Source of the DNA: Apibacter raozihei
Lineage (GTDB): Bacteria > Bacteroidota > Bacteroidia > Flavobacteriales > Weeksellaceae
Direction: 5' to 3'
Length of the DNA stretch: 64,000 bases
Assembly (NCBI RefSeq): GCF_004014855.1
Contig: NZ_CP034930.1
Coordinates: forward strand, 372,001-436,000
Shown piece after piece: positions 49,731 through 58,875 of this stretch (positions within the stretch are counted from its first letter, which is position 1; each line of letters opens with the position of its first letter). The position numbers and the translations under genes were made by a program. The notes under the pieces are model-generated. The model had not been told where the DNA came from. It was given only the letters and a program-made list of their open reading frames with translations, and searched no databases.

Positions 49731-50708
49731 CTACTTGACAATTGCAAGAGATTGAGTTTTAACTGTAAGTTCATCATCATCAAAAACGCTGTATCGGATA
49801 ATCACATTACCTTCTTTCTGCTTATCTACCTCTATGGGTACTACTCCATTTTCCCATTGACTACAATGCGTAGAAAATGGCTCAACTGCATACACCCAAG
49901 CTCCGTTTTTAAATGTCCAGACATAATAACTATGCCAACAACTGGTAAACCACTCAGGCAAAAATCCAATCTCATCACTCCCATTATTATTTAGATCGCC
50001 TTCGTTAACCAAGGTTCCACCAATACAATTTTTAACGGGTATTGAGGGTAAGTCCTGAGTTGAAAAACGTATGTAGCAAATGCACTCTCCTAAACAATCG
50101 GCTTCTTCTTCTTTGATTTGAGGCTTTTCTATCCACATATATTCTGACAGACCATCTCCATTGTAATCACCCTTAACCGCATTTTTAGGAATACGATTCT
50201 CTCTGTTTGAATGTTCCTTACCCAAAACTTTATCCGTAAGTAAATCGCCCTCTACTTTAATTTTCCAGTTTTTACCTGCTTTTTTAAAAATCAGATAGGA
50301 AGGATATTTAAGTTTCTTACCTCTAATTACCACTTCTTTTTCAAAACTGCATTTAACTTCATTATCATTTAAGTTTTCCAGACTGATATCATTTACAATA
50401 ATTTGATTAAAATCAGGATATTTTCTAAAAAAAATCAATTTATCCTCTATACACGAATTTTTATCTTTATATGCCCCATAATACATCACAGAATCTGAAT
50501 ACAGAGCGGCAAATATCCCTACATCTTTCAAAATATGAGCTCTATTCCAGTTCCAAACCAGATGATTAAAATCAATTTGCTGATTCACTTCTTCTGCTAT
50601 AGTTTCTTTATTTTTTGATTTACACCCTATCATTATAAGCTGTAAGAATATTAACAACCATATAGCGGATATATATCTATATTCTTTATTAATTTTATAC
50701 TTTTTCAT
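49731..50708 (-). CDS. Lipoprotein with NTF2-like and FG-GAP/VCBS-like segments
   Basis: A 325-residue protein with a lipoprotein-type signal (LLIFLQLIMIGC, Cys at about residue 29, following a long basic N-region). Residues 45-155 look like an NTF2-like domain (LVWNWNRAHILKDVGIFAALYSDSVMYYG). The second half has repeated Asp-rich turns, DYNGDGLSEYMWIEKP and DLNNNGSDEIGFLPEW, typical of FG-GAP/VCBS calcium-binding propeller blades, and several Cys that could pair in the periplasm or outside. It may be surface-exposed. Function unknown. A -7 box lies at 50764-50757. Confidence 0.7.
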   Translation of the reverse strand: MKKYKINKEYRYISAIWLLIFLQLIMIGCKSKNKETIAEEVNQQIDFNHLVWNWNRAHILKDVGIFAALYSDSVMYYGAYKDKNSCIEDKLIFFRKYPDFNQIIVNDISLENLNDNEVKCSFEKEVVIRGKKLKYPSYLIFKKAGKNWKIKVEGDLLTDKVLGKEHSNRENRIPKNAVKGDYNGDGLSEYMWIEKPQIKEEEADCLGECICYIRFSTQDLPSIPVKNCIGGTLVNEGDLNNNGSDEIGFLPEWFTSCWHSYYVWTFKNGAWVYAVEPFSTHCSQWENGVVPIEVDKQKEGNVIIRYSVFDDDELTVKTQSLAIVK

Positions 50709-50756
50709 TATCAGATTAAAAAAAACTATACTAGTCTTATTTTATTTAACTATAAA

Positions 50757-50764
50757 CAAAAATA
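50757..50764 (-). promoter_or_regulatory. Candidate -7 box of the NTF2/FG-GAP lipoprotein gene
   Basis: Minus-strand TATTTTTG (50764 to 50757) fits TAnnTTTG, about 50 bp from the ATG. No -33 box was seen. Confidence 0.35.
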
Positions 50765-50856
50765 AGAACTCAAATCAATTAATCATAATTAATTATAAAA
50801 ATAATTGATTAAATTTTTATTGTTAAAAAATATTGAGAAAAAATTCAACTAACTGC

Positions 50857-51312
50857 TTAGATTTTACCCCTGTAATTTAAGGAATCAATTACTTTATATT
50901 CGTTATGATTTTGATCATAATAAAAGTAAATATGATGCATCCCATTAGTAAGCATTAAGAAATCAGCTTTTATTTGTAAATTATATCGGGCTGCCTGTTC
51001 AAAAGTTTCACGAGTCAACAATATTTCCGGAGCTTTACATTCTACCAGTAACCATGGCTGTAATTTATTATTTATTAAAATGTCTATACGCTTGGTTTGC
51101 CTGTTAAGCTCTATTTTCTTTTCAATTACAAATGCTGAATCTGTAATTTGATTTTGTTTTTTTAAAAAACGAATCGTGTGTTGTCTCACCCATTCTTCAG
51201 GTGTCAGGATTAACCATTTTTTCCTAACTTCGTCAAAAATATACCAAAGAGAATTACTCTCTTTGATTTGAAATTTATACTTTTCAGGAAAATTTAAAAT
51301 TGGCAGTTCCAT
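50857..51312 (-). CDS. HSDR_N-type nuclease-fold protein (restriction-enzyme R-like N-terminal domain)
   Basis: A 151-residue protein from the ATG at 51312. A longer frame from 51363 is possible but would overlap holA. TPEEWVRQHTIRFLKK and KRIDILINNKLQPWLLVECKAPEILLTRETFEQAARYN show the PD-(D/E)xK-like core of the HSDR_N_2 family: Asp in RIDILI, then ECK. Such stand-alone proteins are widespread in Bacteroidetes beside holA, and the function is unknown despite the type I restriction name. No hsdM/hsdS is nearby. Start codons of this gene and holA are only 10 bp apart, so each promoter lies in the other gene. Confidence 0.8.
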   Translation of the reverse strand: MELPILNFPEKYKFQIKESNSLWYIFDEVRKKWLILTPEEWVRQHTIRFLKKQNQITDSAFVIEKKIELNRQTKRIDILINNKLQPWLLVECKAPEILLTRETFEQAARYNLQIKADFLMLTNGMHHIYFYYDQNHNEYKVIDSLNYRGKI

Positions 51313-51322
51313 TATTCTGATT

Positions 51323-52333
51323 ATGAAAGAATACAATAATTTGGTCAAAGATATTAAAAACAAAAAGTTTTTACCTATTTATTTTTTAGAAGGCGAAGAA
51401 CCTTTTTATATAGACAAAATAAGTACCCTTCTTGAAGAAAATGTATTAAATGAGGACGAGAAAGCCTTTAACCAGAATATTATATACGGCACGGAATCCG
51501 ATTTGGATCAGATTATTTCTCTGGCCAAGCAGTTCCCTATGGGATCTGATAAACAACTGGTTATAATTAAAGAGGCAAAGGGGCTTGCCTTTGATAAATC
51601 AGATACTTTTGAAAATTACATAAAAAACCCTCAGCCTTCCACCGTGTTGGCTATCAATTATAAATATAAATCGCTTGACAAAAGAAAATCCTTAACCAAA
51701 TTACTTAATAAACAAGGATACCTATTTTCCAGCGAGAAGCTTTATGACAATCAGGTTCCTGCATGGATAGGCTCTTTATGCCAGTCATTAGGGTTGGACA
51801 TTGATGAGAAATCAAAAGCACTTCTTTCTGAGTTTTTAGGAACTGACCTTTCCCGCATTGATAATGAAATACATAAGCTAAAGCTTATACTGGGAAATTC
51901 AAATAAAATTACTCCGGAAATAATCGAACGTAACATTGGAATAAGCAAAGAATATAATAACTTTGAATTAAGGAAAGCCATAGTAGAAAAAAATTTAAGC
52001 CAGGTGTATAAGATTGTGGATTATTTTGAAAAAAACCCAAAAGCAAATCCTATTGTATTAACTTTTGGAACCTTAATTAGTCTTTTTACCAATATTCTTA
52101 TTGTACATACGCTTCCAATTAAAACACCTCAAAATATAGCGAAAGAATTAAGAATCAATCCTTTTTTTGCCAATGAATATTTAACCGCCATTAAAAACTA
52201 TTCGTTAAAAAAAACAACAGCCTGCATAGCTTTTTTGAGAGATGCAGATATGAAATCTAAGGGTGTGGATGTATCTTCACAAGCAACTACCAAAGACATA
52301 CTAATGGAAATGCTTTACAAAATTTTACATTAA
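51323..52333 (+). CDS. holA: DNA polymerase III subunit delta
   Basis: A 336-residue clamp-loader subunit. IYFLEGEEPFYIDKISTLLEENVL forms the degenerate AAA+ N-domain strand. QVPAWIGSLCQSLGLDIDEKSKALLSEFLGTDLSRIDNEIHKL is the conserved helical region, and ANPIVLTFGTLISLFTNILIVH lies in the C-terminal collar. It opens the beta sliding clamp within the gamma complex. It is divergent from the HSDR_N gene, and the epimerase-like gene follows after 8 bp, likely co-transcribed. Confidence 0.88.
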   Translation: MKEYNNLVKDIKNKKFLPIYFLEGEEPFYIDKISTLLEENVLNEDEKAFNQNIIYGTESDLDQIISLAKQFPMGSDKQLVIIKEAKGLAFDKSDTFENYIKNPQPSTVLAINYKYKSLDKRKSLTKLLNKQGYLFSSEKLYDNQVPAWIGSLCQSLGLDIDEKSKALLSEFLGTDLSRIDNEIHKLKLILGNSNKITPEIIERNIGISKEYNNFELRKAIVEKNLSQVYKIVDYFEKNPKANPIVLTFGTLISLFTNILIVHTLPIKTPQNIAKELRINPFFANEYLTAIKNYSLKKTTACIAFLRDADMKSKGVDVSSQATTKDILMEMLYKILH

Positions 52334-52341
52334 ACACACGT

Positions 52342-53157
52342 ATGAATTTACCTCAAAGCTCTCATAAAATCGGAATTATTGGATGCGGATGGCTTGGATT
52401 TCGTTTAGCTAAATATCTGTCTGCTCAATATGCTTTAACTGTTACTACCACGACTCCATCAAAAGTCCCTTTATTGAATAGTGAAGGTTTTTCATCTCAT
52501 CTGCTGGATTTATCGAGCATTTTTTTTGAAAATAACACACATTTAAAAAATGAATTATCAGAAACGACTCATATAATTCTCAGCATTCCATTCTCTAAAA
52601 ACGCCCTCTTGTCTGAGATAAAAATAAAAATTAAAAATTTACTTACTCTTTTAGAAGGATATAGGGGTATTGTTATTTTATTCAGCAGCATTGGCATATA
52701 TCCGGATACAGGGCAACCCATATCAGAAGATACCATTGATCCTTGCTTATTAAATAAAAACCTACACTATGTCGAAAATTCTTTGCAAAGTGCTTTCTCT
52801 GATCTTTTAATTTTACGATTAGGAGGATTAATGGGCGATGATCGTTTCTTTTCAAAGTACTTTAAAAATAAGCCTATTCCCAATCCTTACAGCAGAGTCA
52901 ATCACATTCATTATACTGATATCTGCAGGCTTGTGAAAAAATTGATTGAATATAATTACAATAAAAAAACTTACAATCTGGTTGCTCCTTTACACCCAAC
53001 CAAAGTTGAGTTATTTAATTTCCAAATGAATAAAAAAGAAAATGATATTGTTCAATCAGAAAATACTTTTCAATCCGGAAAAATCGTTTCTTCAGAAAAA
53101 ATAACTACGGAATTAAACTATCAATTTACTTATCCGGATCCACTTAACTTCAAATAA
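52342..53157 (+). CDS. NAD-dependent epimerase/dehydratase-like (atypical SDR, YeeZ type)
   Basis: A 271-residue Rossmann protein: KIGIIGCGWLGFRLAKYL is the dinucleotide motif, VILFSSIGIYPDTGQ holds an SSxxxY-type segment without the following Lys, and RLGGLMGDDRFFSKYF matches the YeeZ-type atypical SDR family. The reaction is unknown. It is 8 bp behind holA on the same strand. NAD-binding is confident; substrate is not. Confidence 0.75.
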   Translation: MNLPQSSHKIGIIGCGWLGFRLAKYLSAQYALTVTTTTPSKVPLLNSEGFSSHLLDLSSIFFENNTHLKNELSETTHIILSIPFSKNALLSEIKIKIKNLLTLLEGYRGIVILFSSIGIYPDTGQPISEDTIDPCLLNKNLHYVENSLQSAFSDLLILRLGGLMGDDRFFSKYFKNKPIPNPYSRVNHIHYTDICRLVKKLIEYNYNKKTYNLVAPLHPTKVELFNFQMNKKENDIVQSENTFQSGKIVSSEKITTELNYQFTYPDPLNFK

Positions 53158-53302
53158 TATACATATAATTTCATCACAGAAATAAGTTGATGTTTTTGTC
53201 CCCTAATAAAGATTTAATATAAAGCATTGCGGTTTACGAAATTAATTGTGTACATGTAAAATATTAGTATATTTACTGAGAACACAAATAATTTAAAATC
53301 AC

Positions 53303-53593
53303 ATGTCCGAGTTAAAAATCATAGCAGGAATCCTTTTAAAACCTGAACATAAAGAAGAAGTAAAAAAAGCACTTTTTACTATTGTTGACGAAAGCAGAAA
53401 AGAAGAAGGAAATATATCTTACGATCTTCATCAAGACACCAAAGAACCTCTTAAGTATATATTTATAGAAGTCTGGAAATCTCAGCAAGCTATTGACTCA
53501 CACAATACAAGTATCCATTTTCGAAATTTCGTCAAAAGTATAGAAGGTAAATTTGATAGCCTTGAAATAGATATTATAAAAAAAGTATATTAA
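53303..53593 (+). CDS. Putative quinol monooxygenase / ABM-domain protein (YgiN-like)
   Basis: A 96-residue ferredoxin-like dimeric alpha+beta barrel protein of the antibiotic biosynthesis monooxygenase (ABM) family: MSELKIIAGILLKPEHKEEVKKALFTIVDESRKEEGNISYDLHQ and FIEVWKSQQAIDSHNTSIHFRNFVK include the conserved Trp and His residues. It may oxidise quinols or polyphenols without cofactors. It is monocistronic and just precedes the his attenuator region. Length and motifs are standard. Confidence 0.85.
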   Translation: MSELKIIAGILLKPEHKEEVKKALFTIVDESRKEEGNISYDLHQDTKEPLKYIFIEVWKSQQAIDSHNTSIHFRNFVKSIEGKFDSLEIDIIKKVY

Positions 53594-53722
53594 ACAAAAA
53601 ACCTAATCAGTAAGTAAATAAAATCGGATTTTAATTTAAGAGTTGATAAACAAATACGAGACAAAAATATATTTATTTATAATATTTTTATCAGATTAGT
53701 ATGGCCATTTAATATTTTTTTA

Positions 53723-53739
53723 TACATTTGTATACAAAT
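53723..53739 (+). promoter_or_regulatory. his operon promoter with overlapping palindrome
   Basis: TACATTTG (53723-53730) fits TAnnTTTG. The 14-bp perfect palindrome ATTTGTATACAAAT (53726-53739) overlaps the box and the likely start point (about 53737). No clear -33 TTTG was seen. Confidence 0.5.
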
Positions 53740-53749
53740 AAAGAAAGAA

Positions 53750-53806
53750 ATGACTTTTACACATTTACATCATCATCATTTAAGATCTTGCAAGCAGGCG
53801 AGCTAG
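53750..53806 (+). CDS. hisL: his operon leader peptide (five His codons)
   Basis: An 18-codon reading frame ATG...TAG that translates to MTFTHLHHHHLRSCKQAS. One His is followed by Leu and then four consecutive His codons (53762-53779). Upstream AAAGAAAG could act as ribosome site. It lies between the promoter and an intrinsic terminator and precedes hisG. The codons at 53795-53800 (CAGGCG) are complementary to CGCCTG at 53851-53856, the left arm of the terminator. This is the expected design of a leader-peptide attenuator. Confidence 0.9.
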   Translation: MTFTHLHHHHLRSCKQAS

Positions 53807-53844
53807 ATGTTGATTTTGTATATGTAATAACAAAATAGATAAAT

Positions 53845-53876
53845 AAAAACCGCCTGAGTAATCCGGCGGTTTTTTT
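53845..53876 (+). terminator. his operon attenuator terminator
   Basis: AAAAACCGCC (53845-53854) pairs with GGCGGTTTTT (53865-53874), followed by further T residues to 53876. The alternative antiterminator pairs 53795-53800 with 53851-53856 and breaks this stem. hisG starts at 53913. Confidence 0.9.
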
Positions 53877-53912
53877 ATTGGGGATTATTCAGGTCTAAAA
53901 AAATACAGAAAA

Positions 53913-54770
53913 ATGAACAAACTGAAAATTGCTATTCAGAAAAGCGGTCGCCTAAGTGATAAATCTCTGGAATTACTAAGAGAATGTGGTATCAAAATAT
54001 CTAATGGAAATCAAAAACTTAAGACGGTATCTTCCAATTTTCCCATTGAAATACTTTTTTTACGTGATGATGATATTCCGCAGTATGTTGAACAAAACGT
54101 TGCTGATGTCGGAATATTAGGTGAAAACGAAGTTTGGGAAAAAGAACGAAAAGTGGAAACCATAAAAAAAGTGGGTTTTGGAAATTGCAGGTTATCTTTA
54201 GCTATTCCTAAAGATGAAAACTATACCGGCATTTCCTATTTTAATCACAAAAAAATTGCTACCAGCTATCCTAAAATTTTAAGTAAATTCTGCAAAGAAA
54301 ATAACCTGAATGTAGAAATTGAAGAGATAAGCGGAAGCGTTGAAATAGCACCCGGTATAGGACTTGCCAATTGTATTTTCGATATTGTTAGCACCGGTAG
54401 CACTCTCTTAATGAATGGATTAAAAGAGGTTGAAACTATTACAGAAAGTGAAGCTGTCATCATTAAATCTACTAATCTTTCCAACGAAAAACAGCAAATA
54501 CTGAATCAATTACTTTTCAGAATTCAATCGGTGCTATATTCAAGAGAAAATAAATACATACTGCTTAATGCACCCAATGATAAAATAAAAGATATTATTT
54601 CTCTACTTCCCGGAATGAGAAGTCCGACAGTTCTACCTTTGGCTGAAGAAGGCTGGAGCAGTATCCATTCGGTAATTAAAGAAGATGATTTCTGGGAAAT
54701 TATTGATCAGCTCAAAGAAATAGGTGCACAGGGAATTTTAGTTATTCCGATTGAAAAAATGATTCTTTAA
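53913..54770 (+). CDS. hisG: ATP phosphoribosyltransferase (long form)
   Basis: A 285-residue long-form HisG with N-terminal catalytic domains (LKIAIQKSGRLSDKSLELLRECGIK) and the PRPP-binding segment GLANCIFDIVSTGSTLLMNGLKEVE near residue 150. The C-terminal ACT-like domain (about 215-285: SLLPGMRSPTVLPLAEEGWSSIHSVIKED) binds histidine for feedback inhibition. No hisZ is needed for the long form. First committed step of histidine synthesis. It follows the attenuator and starts the operon; hisD begins 24 bp downstream. Confidence 0.95.
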   Translation: MNKLKIAIQKSGRLSDKSLELLRECGIKISNGNQKLKTVSSNFPIEILFLRDDDIPQYVEQNVADVGILGENEVWEKERKVETIKKVGFGNCRLSLAIPKDENYTGISYFNHKKIATSYPKILSKFCKENNLNVEIEEISGSVEIAPGIGLANCIFDIVSTGSTLLMNGLKEVETITESEAVIIKSTNLSNEKQQILNQLLFRIQSVLYSRENKYILLNAPNDKIKDIISLLPGMRSPTVLPLAEEGWSSIHSVIKEDDFWEIIDQLKEIGAQGILVIPIEKMIL

Positions 54771-54794
54771 TTGATGCTTTTAAATTCATAAATA

Positions 54795-56078
54795 ATGAAA
54801 ATTGTAAATTATCCCGATAAAGAAGTATGGACCGATTTAACAAAGCGGCCGGAAAATGAAAAAAAATTTTTACAGGAAACCGTACAAAATATATTTTCTG
54901 AAGTTGAAAAAGACGGAGATTCTGCATTACTAAAATTTACTCTTCAATTTGATCAGGCAGAAATTAATGAAATTAAAGTAAATCAGACAGAATTTACTGA
55001 AGCAGAAAAATTAGTGTCTGTAGAACTTAAAGAAGCAATTAAACAAGCTATTCTAAATATAGAAAAATTTCATAGTTCGCAACAGGAAAAACCTAAAACT
55101 ATTGAAACCCAATCAGGAGTTGAATGTTGGAGAGAATCCAGGGCAATAGAGAAAGTAGGCTTATATATACCCGGAGGAAGTGCTCCCCTGTTTTCCACCG
55201 TATTAATGTTGGGGATTCCGGCAAAACTGGCTGGATGCAAACAAATAATTTTATGTACCCCTCCGGACAAAAACGGAAATATTCATCCCGCTATCCTATT
55301 CGCTGCACAATCTGTCGGAATTTCGGAAGTTTACAAAGTTGGTGGAATACAAGCTATTGCAGCACTTACTTTAGGCACCGAATCCATACCTTCTGTATAT
55401 AAAATATTTGGACCCGGAAACCAATATGTTACCGCAGCCAAACAATACGCTCAGGAATTTAAAGTCTGCATTGACCTTCCCGCTGGTCCGAGTGAAGTAT
55501 TGGTGATTGCCGATTCTCAGGCAAACCCGGAATTCGTTGCGGCAGATTTACTTTCTCAGGCAGAACATGGTGCAGACAGCCAGGTTATTCTCCTGAGTAC
55601 TGATGAATCAATCTTAAAGCAAACCGTAAATGCTGTAACAACTCAGTTAGAAAAACTCCCACGAAAAGAAGTTACACAAAAAGCACTCAATAACAGTAGG
55701 GGAATTTTATTTAGTTCTTTAGATGAATGTTTCAATTTCAGCAATTTATATGCTCCCGAACATTTAATTTTAGCTATTGGTAAAGCTAAAGAATATACAC
55801 AGAAAATAGAAAATGCGGGGTCTGTTTTTTTAGGAAATTACAGTTGTGAAAGTGCCGGTGACTATGCAAGCGGAACCAATCATACCCTTCCCACCAATGG
55901 ATATGCCCGAAATTATAGCGGAGTTTCTTTGGATAGTTTTATTAAAAAAATAACTTTTCAGGAATTGAGTAGAGAGGGACTTCTGAATATTGGACAAACC
56001 ATTGAACTAATGGCAGAGGCAGAAGAACTATTTGCTCATAAAAATGCGGTAAGCATAAGATTAAAAACTTTAAAATAA
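54795..56078 (+). CDS. hisD: Histidinol dehydrogenase
   Basis: A 427-residue enzyme with expected motifs: IEKVGLYIPGGSAPLFSTVLMLGIPAKLAG, KIFGPGNQYVTAAKQ, IDLPAGPSEVLVIAD, LLSQAEHGADSQVIL and the zinc/active-site ends NYSCESAGDYASGTNHTLPTNG and SLDSFIKKITFQELSREGL. It performs the last two oxidations of histidinol to histidine. Second gene of the operon, 24 bp after hisG and 25 bp before hisC. Confidence 0.95.
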   Translation: MKIVNYPDKEVWTDLTKRPENEKKFLQETVQNIFSEVEKDGDSALLKFTLQFDQAEINEIKVNQTEFTEAEKLVSVELKEAIKQAILNIEKFHSSQQEKPKTIETQSGVECWRESRAIEKVGLYIPGGSAPLFSTVLMLGIPAKLAGCKQIILCTPPDKNGNIHPAILFAAQSVGISEVYKVGGIQAIAALTLGTESIPSVYKIFGPGNQYVTAAKQYAQEFKVCIDLPAGPSEVLVIADSQANPEFVAADLLSQAEHGADSQVILLSTDESILKQTVNAVTTQLEKLPRKEVTQKALNNSRGILFSSLDECFNFSNLYAPEHLILAIGKAKEYTQKIENAGSVFLGNYSCESAGDYASGTNHTLPTNGYARNYSGVSLDSFIKKITFQELSREGLLNIGQTIELMAEAEELFAHKNAVSIRLKTLK

Positions 56079-56103
56079 ACTATTATATTAACTTTAATTC
56101 AAG

Positions 56104-57132
56104 ATGAGAGATATAAAAAAATTAGCCCGCCCCAATGTTATCGCTATGCAACCCTACTCTTCTGCACGAGATGAGTCCGGCGGTGTAGAGGGTATTTTTC
56201 TAGATGCCAATGAAAATCCTTTTGGGGAAAACAACCGATATCCCGATCCTTATCAACAGCAACTCAAACAAAAATTAAGTCAGGTTAAAAATATTTCTCC
56301 CGATAAGATTTTTGTAGGTAATGGAAGTGATGAAATTATTGATCATATTTATCGGGTTTTTTGTAATCCCGGAAAAGACAAAGTTATGTTTTTCAGCCCT
56401 ACCTTCGGAATGTATCAGGTTGCCGCAGAACTTAACGAAGTAGAGATTATAGACATTCCCTTAACTTCCGATTTTCAAATTAATTTAGAGGAAGCTCAAA
56501 AATATTTTGCAGACCCTCACTTAAAAGTAATAGTAATTTGTACCCCTAACAATCCTACCGGAAATAACATCAATCCTAAAGACATTGATTTTATTTTAGA
56601 TAATTTTAAGGGAATTATTGCGATTGATGAAGCTTATATTGAATTTACCGATCAAAATTCCTATTTAGATAAAGTAAACAATTTTCCGAATCTTATTATT
56701 TTCCAAACTTTAAGTAAAGCTTGGGGTATTGCGGGTGCCCGCGTAGGAATGGCCTATGCTAATCCAGAAATTATTCAGTTATTAAATAAAGTAAAGCATC
56801 CGTATAATATTAGTGTTTTAAATCAAAAAGCAGCGTTAGAGTCGTTAAGCCATAAGGAAGAGTTCGAAAAAAGAAAAAAAATAATTCTTGACGAAAAGGA
56901 AAAAATACGTCAAGAACTTGAGAAGTTATCTATGGTTACTAAAATATTTCCTTCGGATACGAATTTTTTTCTGGTTGAGTTTACCGATGCCAATCAAGTT
57001 TTTCAGAAACTTCTAGACCAGGCTATAGTGGTTAGAAATCAATCTTCTAAAATTAAAAACTGCCTGCGAATCACAGTAGGATCTCCTGAAGAGAATGAAA
57101 AATTAATTGCTGCTTTAAAAAAACTAAACTAA
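56104..57132 (+). CDS. hisC: Histidinol-phosphate aminotransferase
   Basis: A 342-residue PLP enzyme, fold type I. FLDANENPFGENNRYPDPYQQQL at the substrate end, GNGSDEIIDHIYRVF, CTPNNPTGNNINPKDI, IAIDEAYIEF and the PLP lysine in FQTLSKAWGIAGARVGMAY near residue 200. It transaminates imidazole-acetol phosphate with glutamate. It sits between hisD and hisB with 6 bp to hisB, so translation is closely spaced. Confidence 0.95.
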   Translation: MRDIKKLARPNVIAMQPYSSARDESGGVEGIFLDANENPFGENNRYPDPYQQQLKQKLSQVKNISPDKIFVGNGSDEIIDHIYRVFCNPGKDKVMFFSPTFGMYQVAAELNEVEIIDIPLTSDFQINLEEAQKYFADPHLKVIVICTPNNPTGNNINPKDIDFILDNFKGIIAIDEAYIEFTDQNSYLDKVNNFPNLIIFQTLSKAWGIAGARVGMAYANPEIIQLLNKVKHPYNISVLNQKAALESLSHKEEFEKRKKIILDEKEKIRQELEKLSMVTKIFPSDTNFFLVEFTDANQVFQKLLDQAIVVRNQSSKIKNCLRITVGSPEENEKLIAALKKLN

Positions 57133-57138
57133 CTGACT

Positions 57139-58233
57139 ATGAAAAAAGTATTATTTATAGACCGGGACGGAACGTTGGTAATTGAACCTCCTGTAGATTA
57201 TCAGCTGGATAGTCTGGAAAAACTTGAATTTTATCCGGGAGTATTCCAGAATTTAGCTAAAATTGCGACGGAAATGGATTATGAACTGGTTATGGTAACT
57301 AATCAGGATGGTTTAGGCACTGATTCTTTTCCGGAAGAAACTTTCTGGCCTGCACAAAATAAAATAATTCAGGCTTTTGAAAATGAAGGAATTAAATTTT
57401 CTGAAATTCTCATTGATAAAAGCTTTGAACATGAAAATCTTCCTACCCGAAAACCTGAAACCGGAATGCTCACGCATTATATAAAAGGAAATTACGATTT
57501 AGCCAATTCATATGTGATCGGAGATCGTCTTACGGATGTTCAGCTGGCAAAAAATCTAGGGTCAAAATCCATTTATATGGGGAATGAAAAAAATTCGGAA
57601 GCTACATTACAAACTCAAAACTGGGCGGAAATTTATCAGTTTCTTAAAAAACAACCTCGTAAAGGAAAGGTAGTACGAAATACCAACGAAACCAAAATAT
57701 CAGTAGAAATAAATCTGGATGGTTCCGGAAAAAGTTCTATTCATACCGGTTTAGGATTCTATGATCATATGCTGGAACAAATTGCCAAACATGGAAACAT
57801 GGACTTATACATACAAGTTAATGGCGATTTATACGTAGATGAGCATCACACGATTGAAGATACAGGGATTGCCTTAGGAGAAGCTATTCTACAAGCATTA
57901 GGTAGTAAAAAAGGTATTGAGCGCTATGGATTTCTTCTACCAATGGATGATTGTCTGGCACAGGTAGGCATTGATTTTGGGGGACGCCCGTGGATTGTCT
58001 GGGATGCTGAATTTAAACGCGAAAAAATTGGCGAACTTCCTACGGAAATGTTCTATCATTTCTTTAAGTCTTTTAGTGATAATGCCAAATGCAATCTGAA
58101 TATAAAAGCAGAAGGTGAAAATGAACATCATAAAATAGAAGCTATATTTAAGGCTTTTGCCAAATCAATAAAGATGGCTGTAAAACAAACCGATGATAAT
58201 TTTTCCTTACCCAGCACCAAAGGGGTATTATAA
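57139..58233 (+). CDS. hisB: Bifunctional histidinol-phosphatase / imidazoleglycerol-phosphate dehydratase
   Basis: A 364-residue fusion. Residues 1-165 are a HAD phosphatase ([13 protein letters not shown] with the two Asp; [17 protein letters not shown]). Residues 170-364 are the dehydratase with metal-binding [61 protein letters not shown] and [17 protein letters not shown]. The E. coli-type fusion is also standard in many Bacteroidetes. It carries steps 6 and 8 of the pathway. hisH follows 15 bp later. Confidence 0.95.
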   Translation: MKKVLFIDRDGTLVIEPPVDYQLDSLEKLEFYPGVFQNLAKIATEMDYELVMVTNQDGLGTDSFPEETFWPAQNKIIQAFENEGIKFSEILIDKSFEHENLPTRKPETGMLTHYIKGNYDLANSYVIGDRLTDVQLAKNLGSKSIYMGNEKNSEATLQTQNWAEIYQFLKKQPRKGKVVRNTNETKISVEINLDGSGKSSIHTGLGFYDHMLEQIAKHGNMDLYIQVNGDLYVDEHHTIEDTGIALGEAILQALGSKKGIERYGFLLPMDDCLAQVGIDFGGRPWIVWDAEFKREKIGELPTEMFYHFFKSFSDNAKCNLNIKAEGENEHHKIEAIFKAFAKSIKMAVKQTDDNFSLPSTKGVL

Positions 58234-58248
58234 TTAAATCCAAAATTC

Positions 58249-58827
58249 ATGATAGCTATAATCAAGTATAACGCCGGAAACATCAAATCTGTACAAAATG
58301 CGCTTTCCCGATTAGGGGTTGAATCGGTAGTTACAGACGATGAAAAAACCATTCGGAATGCCGATAAAATTATCTTTCCAGGAGTTGGAGAAGCCGGTAG
58401 TGCCATGTCTTACTTACGGGAAAGAGGTATGGATACTTTAATTCGATCTCTTACCCAACCTTTCTTGGGAATTTGCTTAGGTCAGCAATTAATGTGTAAA
58501 CATTCCGAAGAAGGAAATACGGACTGCCTGGACATTTTTGAGGTAGAAGTACGAAAATTTCCACCCACGGATATTGTTCCGCACATGGGCTGGAATACCA
58601 TTTGTGATTTGAGGAGCGAAATTTTTAAAAATAATTCTGAAAATGAAGATGTTTACTTTGTACATAGTTATTATGCCGATATATGCATAAATACGGCAGC
58701 AACATGTAATTACATTTTACCATTTAGCGCTGCCCTGCATAAAAATAATTTTTATGCCACCCAGTTTCATCCGGAAAAATCCGCCGATGTGGGAGAAAAA
58801 ATACTGAAAAGTTTTGTTGCATTATAA
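58249..58827 (+). CDS. hisH: Imidazole glycerol phosphate synthase, glutaminase subunit
   Basis: A 192-residue class I glutamine amidotransferase: IIFPGVGEAGSAMSYL, the nucleophile Cys in PFLGICLGQQLMCKHSEEG, PHMGWNTI, YFVHSYYAD and the catalytic His-Glu in FYATQFHPEKSADVG. It delivers ammonia from glutamine to HisF through the barrel. It starts 15 bp after hisB; hisA follows after 48 bp. Confidence 0.95.
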   Translation: MIAIIKYNAGNIKSVQNALSRLGVESVVTDDEKTIRNADKIIFPGVGEAGSAMSYLRERGMDTLIRSLTQPFLGICLGQQLMCKHSEEGNTDCLDIFEVEVRKFPPTDIVPHMGWNTICDLRSEIFKNNSENEDVYFVHSYYADICINTAATCNYILPFSAALHKNNFYATQFHPEKSADVGEKILKSFVAL

Positions 58828-58875
58828 CAGAAATAAAACCAATATTTAATAAATCCATATTTAGAATCTTTTATT

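Noticed and set aside
50857-51312. Type I restriction-modification system
   Set aside because: Only an HSDR_N-like stand-alone protein is present; no helicase part, methylase or specificity gene nearby.
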